From contig VGAV01000151.1 of the NCBI GenBank assembly GCA_016870695.1, positions 1 to 6,269 of the forward strand: DNA of 6,269 bases. Direction: 5' to 3'. This DNA comes from Actinomycetota bacterium. Its GTDB lineage: Bacteria > Actinomycetota > Actinomycetes > Actinomycetales > Microbacteriaceae. The translations under genes were made by a program, and so were the position numbers. Under the pieces are notes generated by a model that had not been told where the DNA came from, ran no database searches, and saw only the letters and a program-made list of their open reading frames with translations. Shown piece after piece: positions 1 through 6,269 of this stretch. Each line of letters starts with the position of its first letter. The stretch's first letter is position 1.

Positions 1-145
1 CGAACGAGTGGTACTCGATCTCCACGACCGGCGCGTCATCGTCGGAGGCCGTCGCGGCCAGTCCGTTCTCGAGGTTCCGCTTGCCGATGTAGCACCAGGG
101 GCAGGCGATGTCACTCCACACGTCGATCTTGATGGCATCCGTCAT
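1..145 (-). CDS. DsbA-family (FrnE-like) oxidoreductase, N-terminal part only
   Basis: This gene is cut by the window edge; only the first 48 codons are visible, starting at an ATG whose first base is 145. The visible protein starts MTDAIKIDVWSDIACPWCYI and carries a thioredoxin-type Cys-Pro-Trp-Cys active site at residues 15-18, right after the first beta strand. That arrangement is characteristic of the FrnE branch of the DsbA family (2-hydroxychromene-2-carboxylate isomerase/DsbA fold). Known members are cytoplasmic thiol-disulfide oxidoreductases or isomerases of poorly defined substrate. I see no signal peptide, which fits a cytosolic protein. It lies 46 nt downstream of uppS on the same strand and is probably the last visible member of the recO-uppS transcript. 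The start is supported by a clear Shine-Dalgarno sequence. The family call is secure; the exact substrate is unknown. Confidence 0.85.
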   Translation of the reverse strand, partial: MTDAIKIDVWSDIACPWCYIGKRNLENGLAATASDDDAPVVEIEYHSF

Positions 146-157
146 GTCGCCTGCAAC

Positions 158-163
158 CCTCCT
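158..163 (-). promoter_or_regulatory. Ribosome binding site of the FrnE-like gene
   Basis: On the minus strand this reads AGGAGG inside GAGGAGGG, 12 nt before the ATG at 145. The spacing is slightly long but the match is perfect, and it fixes the start of the oxidoreductase. It touches a 10-bp perfect palindrome (TCGACGTCGA, 163-172) that could fold near the site; whether that matters is unknown. Confidence 0.7.
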
Positions 164-191
164 CGACGTCGAACTATTCCCGCAGCGGCAT

Positions 192-1004
192 TCACCGGCC
201 GGCGGCGTCCGGGGTGTCGACGGCGCCGCCGAATCGGCGGTCGCGCGACAGGTACAGGCCGATGGCGTCCCACAGGTGCGTGCGCCGGAAGTCGGGCCAC
301 AGCGTGTCGAGGAAGACCATCTCGGCGTAGGCGGACTCCCACAGCAGGAAGTTCGAGGTGCGCTGCTCGCCGCTGGACCGGACGAAGAGGTCCACGTCGG
401 GCATGTCCGGCTGGTAGAGGTTCCGGCGGATGAGCTTCTCCGTCACCGCCGACGGCTTGAGCCGCCCCGCCGCGATGTCCTCGCCGATGCGGCGCATGGC
501 ATCCACGATCTCCACGCGCCCGCCGTAATTCACGCACATCGTCAGGGTGAGCACGTCGTTGCCCTCGGTCAGGCGCTCGGCGTGCTGCAGCTCCTTGATG
601 ACCGAGCCCCACAGGCGCGGCTTGCGTCCCGACCAGCGGATGCGCACGCCCCACTCGTTGAGCTGGTCGCGGCGACGATGCAGGACCTCGCGGTTGAAGC
701 CCATGAGGAAGCGCACCTCGTCGGGCGAGCGCGACCAGTTCTCTGTCGAGAAGGCGTAGACCGACAGATGCTTCACGCCGGCCTGGATGGCGCCGGCCAC
801 GACGTCGAGCAGGGCCGCCTCGCCGGCGCGGTGGCCCTCGACGCGGGTCAGTCCCTGGCGGTTGGCCCACCGGCCGTTGCCGTCCATGACGATGGCGACG
901 TGCTCCGGCACCGCCCCCTTCGGGAACGCCGGCGGGTACTCCGCGGTCCAGTCGACCGGGCGGTAGGGGACGGCGTCGCGGTGCGTGAAGGGCTTGGGGG
1001 TCAT
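192..1004 (-). CDS. uppS: Isoprenyl transferase (di-trans,poly-cis-polyprenyl diphosphate synthase)
   Basis: This 270-residue cis-prenyltransferase condenses isopentenyl diphosphate units onto an allylic diphosphate. It makes the polyprenyl diphosphate that becomes the lipid carrier for peptidoglycan and other envelope glycans; it acts at the cytosolic face of the membrane. Family signatures are visible in order: MDGNGRWA at 40-47 with the catalytic Asp41, a conserved His58 in the region after it, FSTENW at 85-90, and the C-terminal [15 protein letters not shown] at 209-223 that binds the homoallylic substrate. The roughly 35 residues before the first motif form a longer N-terminus than in the E. 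coli enzyme, as is common in actinomycetes. The ATG overlaps the recO stop as ATGA, so translation is probably coupled. Actinomycetes often carry two such enzymes (long-chain and short-chain Z-prenyl synthases); product length cannot be read from this sequence. Confidence 0.95.
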   Translation of the reverse strand: MTPKPFTHRDAVPYRPVDWTAEYPPAFPKGAVPEHVAIVMDGNGRWANRQGLTRVEGHRAGEAALLDVVAGAIQAGVKHLSVYAFSTENWSRSPDEVRFLMGFNREVLHRRRDQLNEWGVRIRWSGRKPRLWGSVIKELQHAERLTEGNDVLTLTMCVNYGGRVEIVDAMRRIGEDIAAGRLKPSAVTEKLIRRNLYQPDMPDVDLFVRSSGEQRTSNFLLWESAYAEMVFLDTLWPDFRRTHLWDAIGLYLSRDRRFGGAVDTPDAAGR

Positions 1005-1729
1005 CGCCTCGAATCCAGGTGCGAGAGGGAGCGGATGCCGCGCTCGAGGTGGAACTGCGCGTACGTCGCGACCAGTCCCGAGGCGGCGGCGGTGGTGCGG
1101 TCGGGGGCGGCATCCACGATTTCCCACTCCCCCGCGATGAGGGCGCGGAGCAGGTCCACCGTGTCGCGCGCGACGCGCGGGGAGCCGGCCGGGGCGCAGG
1201 CCGCGCACACGACACCGCCGAGCTGGGCGAGGAAGAAGTCGTGGTCGCCGACCGTGCCGCACCGGGCGCACTCGCCCAATCCCGGGGCCCAGCCCGACAG
1301 CGCCATCGCGCGCAGTAGGTAGGAGTCCAGCACGCTGCGGGCGGCGTGGTCGCCGCGCGCCAGCGACCGCAGACCTCCCACGAGCAGGAGGTACTGCTGC
1401 GGGGTCGCCTCGGCCTCGTTCAGCCGGTCCGCCGTCTCCACCATCGCGCTCGCCGTCGTGTACCGGTCGTAGTGCACGGCGATGTCGGCGCCGTAGGAGC
1501 CGAGCGACTCGGCCTGCTGGACGATGTCGAGCGAACGGCCGCGGTACAGCTGCACGTCCGCGACCATGAACGGCTCCAGACGCGACCCGAAGCGCGACGA
1601 TGTGCGGCGGACGCCCTTGGCCACCGCGCGGATCTTGCCGTTGCGGCGGCTGAGGAGGGTGACGATGCGGTCCGCCTCCCCCAGCTTGTGGGTACGCAGG
1701 ACCACGACTTCGTCGCGGTAGGTGGGCAC
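1001..1729 (-). CDS. recO: DNA repair protein RecO
   Basis: RecO works with RecF and RecR to load RecA onto SSB-coated single-stranded DNA in recombinational gap repair, and it also anneals DNA strands. The 242-residue protein has the expected layout. An N-terminal OB-fold (about 1-80) opens with [20 protein letters not shown], followed by the typical [21 protein letters not shown] basic stretch. A helical domain comes next, and then a zinc-binding motif with CARC at 154-157 and CAAC at 175-178. All four cysteines are present. The start is a GTG at 1729; no Shine-Dalgarno sequence precedes it, but a -10-like hexamer ends five bases upstream, so the message may be leaderless. It is the first gene of the recO-uppS-frnE run and overlaps uppS by four bases. 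Length and motifs are normal for the family. Confidence 0.95.
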   Translation of the reverse strand: MPTYRDEVVVLRTHKLGEADRIVTLLSRRNGKIRAVAKGVRRTSSRFGSRLEPFMVADVQLYRGRSLDIVQQAESLGSYGADIAVHYDRYTTASAMVETADRLNEAEATPQQYLLLVGGLRSLARGDHAARSVLDSYLLRAMALSGWAPGLGECARCGTVGDHDFFLAQLGGVVCAACAPAGSPRVARDTVDLLRALIAGEWEIVDAAPDRTTAAASGLVATYAQFHLERGIRSLSHLDSRR

Positions 1730-1734
1730 AGTCC

Positions 1735-1740
1735 ATTATC
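1735..1740 (-). promoter_or_regulatory. Putative -10 element of a leaderless recO promoter
   Basis: On the minus strand the sequence reads GATAAT, five of six matches to TATAAT, followed by GGACT and then the recO GTG. Transcription would start on or next to the first base of the start codon. I see no convincing -35 hexamer at 16-18 nt spacing, and no ribosome binding site in the interval. Leaderless messages starting at ATG or GTG are common in Actinobacteria, which supports the reading. Confidence 0.55.
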
Positions 1741-1919
1741 GACCCGGGCTGCGGCGAGGGACCCGCGCGGCGCGCCTGTGCATCGGCAGGACGAACGGCC
1801 GCGGGCATGCCGCAGCCGTCTCCTCCGGGTACACAAGCCCCACTGCTCCTGCGGCGTCGCGCGCGGCAGCCCCACCGGTCCTGCAGACGCGCGCCTGCGG
1901 GCCCCCGAGCACCCGGCAC

Positions 1920-1925
1920 GGGAGA
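1920..1925 (+). promoter_or_regulatory. Ribosome binding site (or -10) deciding the start of the TRIC channel gene
   Basis: GGGAGA lies 9 nt before the GTG at 1935. That is ideal ribosome-binding spacing, whereas the in-frame ATG at 1926 immediately abuts it and the ATG at 1947 is 21 nt away. This favours the GTG. The overlapping hexamer GAGAAT (1922-1927) could instead act as a -10 element for a leaderless transcript beginning at the same GTG; both readings give the same start. Confidence 0.5.
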
Positions 1926-1934
1926 ATGGATGCC

Positions 1935-2627
1935 GTGAACCCGCCCATGCTCGTCATCCCGCTCTGGGCCGACCTCACGGCCGTCGCGCTCGGCGGGGTG
2001 CAGGGGGCGTTGTTCGCGTCCGGGTTCCAGGGCCAGCGGCGGCTGGACCTGCTGGGCGTCGCCATCATCGGGATCACCATCGGCATGGGCGGCGGCCTCA
2101 TCCGCGACCTGCTGCTCGGGGTCCAGCCGGCGACGCTGCAGAGCAACTGGTACCTCCTCACCGCGACCGTCGCGTCGCTCGTGGGGATGCTGCTGTCCAA
2201 CATCTTCCAGCGCCTCAACCGCATGATCGTCATGCTCGACGCGCTCGTCATCGGGCTGTTCGGCGCCTTCGGCACCTCCAAGGCGCTCGCGCTCGGCCTG
2301 CCTCTCGTGCCGGCCGTGTTCGTCGGCGTCATCGCCGCGGTGGGCGGCAGCGTCCTGCGCGACGTGCTGATGGGCCTGCCGGTCGCCATCATGCACGTCG
2401 GCTCGCTCTACGCCGTGGCGGCGGGAGGGGGATGCCTCGTGCTCGCGGTGGTCGCGTCGTTCGGCGTGCCGCTGCCCCTGGCCGCCGTCACCGGTCTCGC
2501 CGTCACGGCCGTCATCCGCGTGCTCGCCGTGATCTTCGACCTCTCGCTGCCCGAGCAGCGCAAGCTGTACCGTCGCAAGGTCGCGGTCGAGACCACCGGC
2601 ATCCCGATCGTCCCGGGCGACGACTGA
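1935..2627 (+). CDS. Trimeric intracellular cation (TRIC) channel family protein, UPF0126
   Basis: This is a 230-residue integral membrane protein of the bacterial TRIC/UPF0126 family (YadS/YvgT-like), whose studied members form trimeric potassium-permeable channels in the cytoplasmic membrane. The family is built from two repeats of three helices plus a seventh helix, and that pattern is visible here. Hydrophobic segments lie at about 7-30, 38-60, 72-90, 97-119, 122-147, 152-176 and 180-202. The repeat hallmark GGGLIRD (52-58) recurs as GGSVLRD (137-143); these glycine-rich kinks with a basic residue line the pore region. A short charged tail (about 203-230) follows. The GTG start at 1935 is preferred; ATG 1926 or ATG 1947 would change only a few residues. 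It is transcribed divergently from recO and converges on the MOSC gene with 15 nt between stops. Ion and physiological role are unproven here. Confidence 0.9.
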   Translation: MNPPMLVIPLWADLTAVALGGVQGALFASGFQGQRRLDLLGVAIIGITIGMGGGLIRDLLLGVQPATLQSNWYLLTATVASLVGMLLSNIFQRLNRMIVMLDALVIGLFGAFGTSKALALGLPLVPAVFVGVIAAVGGSVLRDVLMGLPVAIMHVGSLYAVAAGGGCLVLAVVASFGVPLPLAAVTGLAVTAVIRVLAVIFDLSLPEQRKLYRRKVAVETTGIPIVPGDD

Positions 2628-2642
2628 GGGGCCGGTCCGGGG

Positions 2643-3425
2643 TCAGCCGAGCGGGACGACCTCGTCGCCCTCGGCGATCGTGCCGCCGCCGTCGACGGGC
2701 AGGAGCAGGATGCCGAGCGTCGGCTCGGTCTGCGCGAACTCCGTCGTGAGCACCCTCAGCAGCCGCGCGTCGCGCACGCCGGTGTCCGGGTTGGCGGTGA
2801 TGGCCGCACAGCGCTCGATCGGCTTCTGCACCTCGAACTCCACCTCGCCGATGCGGACGCGTCCGCGCCACTCGAGCTCGGCCCAGGGTGCGGCACCGGA
2901 GACGACGATGTTGGAACGGAACCGTCGGTCGTCCACGGGCGCGGGGACGGCGGCATCCAGGTCCTGCACCGACGCCGCGCCGTGCAGCGAGATGTAGCCC
3001 TGCGGACGGTCCTGGAAGCGCGCAGTGCGGCTGTCGCCGATCAGCTGCAGCGGCAGGATACCGTCGCGGTCGAGGAGCTTCGCGTCGGACGAGGTGCGGA
3101 GATAGGCGGTGACGGCCTCGGCGAGCCGTCGGCGTCCGTCCTCGTCGAGATCCGCCTCGACGTCGATGTCGTCGACACGGAGACGCAGCCGGTCCGTCGC
3201 GTCGTCGAGGGTCAGGGCGATGCGGGCGAGCGTGGGGAAGGTCATGAGCGCGAGCCCGCGGCTCTTCGGGAACGTCGCATCGTCGGGGTGATCGACGTCG
3301 GCGAAGGCGAACACCAGCGCACGGTCGCCCTGGACGCGACCGTCGGTCTGGACGACCAGACGCGGGCGGCGTTCGGGCGTGAAGCCCTTCACGGGGTAGC
3401 GATAGAGGGACTCGACGCGGATCAC
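2643..3425 (-). CDS. MOSC domain-containing protein
   Basis: This 260-residue protein has the two-part layout of mARC/YcbX-type proteins. An N-terminal MOSC beta-barrel domain (about 1-120) starts with IRVESLYRYPVKGF, and a C-terminal MOSC domain follows (about 125-258). The motif RFRSNIVVSG sits at 168-177, and KPIERCAAITANPDTG at 201-216 contains the conserved Cys206. In characterised relatives the equivalent cysteine binds the molybdenum cofactor in enzymes that reduce N-hydroxylated compounds. The length suits a stand-alone MOSC protein without the ferredoxin domain of YcbX, so electrons would come from a separate partner. The start is a GTG at 3425, with GAGG 8 nt upstream as a ribosome binding site. 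It ends 15 nt from the convergent TRIC gene and begins 96 nt downstream of leuA. The family call is firm; the substrate is unknown. Confidence 0.88.
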   Translation of the reverse strand: MIRVESLYRYPVKGFTPERRPRLVVQTDGRVQGDRALVFAFADVDHPDDATFPKSRGLALMTFPTLARIALTLDDATDRLRLRVDDIDVEADLDEDGRRRLAEAVTAYLRTSSDAKLLDRDGILPLQLIGDSRTARFQDRPQGYISLHGAASVQDLDAAVPAPVDDRRFRSNIVVSGAAPWAELEWRGRVRIGEVEFEVQKPIERCAAITANPDTGVRDARLLRVLTTEFAQTEPTLGILLLPVDGGGTIAEGDEVVPLG

Positions 3426-3444
3426 GGCCCCATCCTCGCACCCG

Positions 3445-3454
3445 CGGACGTCCG
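3445..3454. repeat. Perfect 10-bp palindrome upstream of the MOSC gene
   Basis: CGGACGTCCG is its own reverse complement and sits 20-29 nt before the MOSC GTG. A second small hairpin follows at 3468-3481 (CGCCG, four-base loop, CGGCG). Position and symmetry would suit an operator or promoter-proximal structure, but 10-bp palindromes of C and G are frequent in a genome of this composition, so the functional reading is weak. Confidence 0.25.
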
Positions 3455-3480
3455 TCCGAGAACCGGTCGCCGGGAACGGC

Positions 3481-3514
3481 GATGCGCCGCCTCCCCGGAG
3501 GGCGGCGGCGCATC
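3481..3514 (-). terminator. Hairpin terminator of leuA
   Basis: Seven nt beyond the leuA stop there is an 11-bp perfect inverted repeat, GATGCGCCGCC (3481-3491) against GGCGGCGCATC (3504-3514), around a 12-nt loop. The loop can extend the stem with a small bulge. No T-run follows on the minus strand, which is usual for actinobacterial terminators. The position directly after the stop makes a transcription-terminating role likely and would separate leuA from the MOSC gene. Confidence 0.7.
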
Positions 3515-3521
3515 GGCGCGC

Positions 3522-5390
<1,869 letters not shown>

Positions 5391-5402
5391 GCGCATCCTG
5401 CG

Positions 5403-5408
5403 ATCGTA
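5403..5408 (-). promoter_or_regulatory. -10 element of the leuL-leuA promoter
   Basis: On the minus strand this is TACGAT, a full match to TANNNT. Six bases (CGCAGG) separate it from the leader-peptide ATG, so the expected transcription start is the A of that ATG. No good -35 hexamer is apparent: the 17-nt position falls on the hairpin that ends the upstream oxidoreductase gene. The mapped leader would be about 114 nt from start point to the leuA ATG. Confidence 0.6.
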
Positions 5409-5416
5409 GCAGCACC

Positions 5417-5437
5417 TCGGGCGGGGATCCCGCCCGG
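5417..5437 (-). terminator. Hairpin terminator of the oxidoreductase gene
   Basis: CGGGCGGG (5418-5425) pairs perfectly with CCCGCCCG (5429-5436) across a three-base loop, with a possible T-G closing pair outside. The structure begins one base past the TGA stop of the MDR oxidoreductase and carries no T-run. It lies directly upstream of the leuA -10 element, so it would insulate the leuA leader from read-through. Confidence 0.65.
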
Positions 5438-6269
5438 TCACGGCAGCAGGGCGACCTTGCCGCCGGGGTGTCCCGTCATGACGAAGCGCACCGCCTCGAC
5501 CGCGTCGGCGAGCGGATACGTGCGCGCGACGGGGACCTCGAGGGCTCCGGATGCCGCCAGCTCGAGCACCCGCGCGCGGGCGATGTCGCGGAAGCGGGTG
5601 CTCTCCGGCCGCGACCCGGCGATCCACAGGAACCCGTCCTTCTCGGCGCGGGCGGGGTCGACGATCGTCACGATGCGGTCGCGGTCCGCGACCAGCTCCA
5701 GCGAGACGTCGATCGCCTCGTCGGTGCCCGCGGCGTCCCACGCGGCCGCGATGGGCGCCCCCGCGGTCGCCTCCTCGACGCGGTCGCGCAGCCCGTCGCC
5801 GTAGGCCACCGGGATGCCGCCGTACCGGCGGACGCGGTCGGCCGACTCCGCGGCATCCGGTCCCACCGTGCCGATCACCGTGACGCCGAGCGCCCGCGCC
5901 TGCTGCAGGAGGCTCACGCCCACCGCGCCGGACGCGGCGTGCAGCAGGACGGTGTCGCCGTCGGCGACACGGGTCACCTGGATCATCTCGGCGGCCGTCG
6001 TGCCGGCCAGCAGCAGGTTCGCCGCCTCGGGGTGCGAGAGGGTCGACGGCTTCGCGAACACGTCGCGGGCCGGGACCGTGAGCGCGGTGGCGTAGGCGCC
6101 CTGCACGCGGAAGGCCACGACCTCGTCGCCCTCCGCCAGCTCACCGGAACCGCCGACGGCGTCCGGGCCGACGGCGACGACCTCGCCGGACAGCTCGTAG
6201 CCGATGGGCACGGGGAAGGTCGCGCCCGGACGGGCCTGGGCGACGTGCTTGGCGTCAGCGGGGTTGATC
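5438..6269 (-). CDS. NADPH:quinone oxidoreductase-like zinc-free MDR protein, N-terminus missing
   Basis: The frame is open to the right window edge, so the start lies outside; 276 residues plus stop are visible, and roughly 30-40 residues are probably missing. The visible part begins with INPADAK, the conserved segment of the quinone oxidoreductase branch of the medium-chain dehydrogenase/reductase superfamily. The rest of the catalytic fold follows (GYELSGEVVAVG at 23-34, GDEVVAF at 47-53). The Rossmann cofactor motif HAASGAVGVSLLQQARALG is at 110-128, with the AxxGxxG pattern favouring NADP(H). The C-terminal closing segment is YPLADAVEAVRFVMTGHPGGKVALLP (251-276). The cysteine ligands of zinc alcohol dehydrogenases are absent. 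Such cytosolic enzymes reduce quinones or other activated alkenes and carbonyls with NADPH; the substrate cannot be inferred. A GTG at 6211 is inside the conserved fold and is not the real start. Confidence 0.9.
   Translation of the reverse strand, partial: INPADAKHVAQARPGATFPVPIGYELSGEVVAVGPDAVGGSGELAEGDEVVAFRVQGAYATALTVPARDVFAKPSTLSHPEAANLLLAGTTAAEMIQVTRVADGDTVLLHAASGAVGVSLLQQARALGVTVIGTVGPDAAESADRVRRYGGIPVAYGDGLRDRVEEATAGAPIAAAWDAAGTDEAIDVSLELVADRDRIVTIVDPARAEKDGFLWIAGSRPESTRFRDIARARVLELAASGALEVPVARTYPLADAVEAVRFVMTGHPGGKVALLP

Noticed and set aside
1722..1934. An N-terminal extension of the TRIC protein starting at ATG 1722.
   Set aside because: It would overlap the recO start codon and its promoter, adds about 70 Arg/Ala-rich residues not found in the family, and has no start signal. 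GTG 1935 has correctly spaced GGGAGA.
192..2396. A 734-codon minus-strand open frame that contains uppS but continues upstream through recO and antisense to the TRIC gene, suggesting a fusion protein.
   Set aside because: The upstream part is low-complexity Arg/Ala/Pro/Asp-rich translation with no family features, and it overlaps well-recognised recO and TRIC coding sequence. Long stop-free shadow frames are expected in high-GC DNA. uppS starts at the ATG overlapping recO.

Overview
The window reads as a piece of ordinary chromosome from a high-GC actinomycete. The family is probably Microbacteriaceae and the genus possibly Microbacterium. This rests on the base composition, the protein flavour (for example the LeuA N-terminus), the recO-uppS-frnE order and the frequent 'ggcatcc/ggatgcc' wording. 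The assignment is inference; no rRNA or marker gene is present.

Layout from left to right. (1) 1-1729, minus strand: a compact housekeeping run read recO, then uppS, then a FrnE-type DsbA oxidoreductase that leaves the window at base 1. recO and uppS overlap by the four bases ATGA. (2) 1730-1934: a 205-nt divergent intergenic region. It holds a probable leaderless promoter for recO and the start region of the rightward gene. (3) 1935-2627, plus strand: a TRIC/UPF0126 membrane channel. It meets, tail to tail with only 15 nt between stops, (4) a MOSC-domain protein at 2643-3425, minus strand. (5) 3426-3521: a 96-nt gap with a strong hairpin just after leuA and small palindromes upstream of the MOSC gene. 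(6) 3522-5282, minus strand: leuA, 2-isopropylmalate synthase, complete. (7) 5283-5437: the leuA leader region. (8) 5438-6269, minus strand: a quinone oxidoreductase-like NADPH-dependent MDR protein, cut off at its N-terminus by the window edge.

The most interesting part is the leuA leader. On the minus strand a good -10 element (TACGAT) lies exactly six bases before an ATG. That ATG opens a 16-residue peptide with three consecutive CTT leucine codons, which should be uncommon in a genome this GC-rich. Straight after the leucine codons comes a perfect 10-bp stem. The loop of this stem contains the peptide's stop codon and a GGGCC that can pair with a GGCCC further downstream, giving an H-type pseudoknot. 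A further 8-bp pairing links codons 3-6 of the peptide with a site just before leuA. The simplest reading is a leucine-sensing leader peptide plus pseudoknot that controls leuA. leuA itself has only a weak ribosome binding site.

I see no mobile elements, CRISPR, tRNA or rRNA. No gap without a gene exceeds about 205 nt. The remaining genes are conventional single-copy core or conserved genes. Apart from the recO-uppS-frnE run they appear to be transcribed independently.
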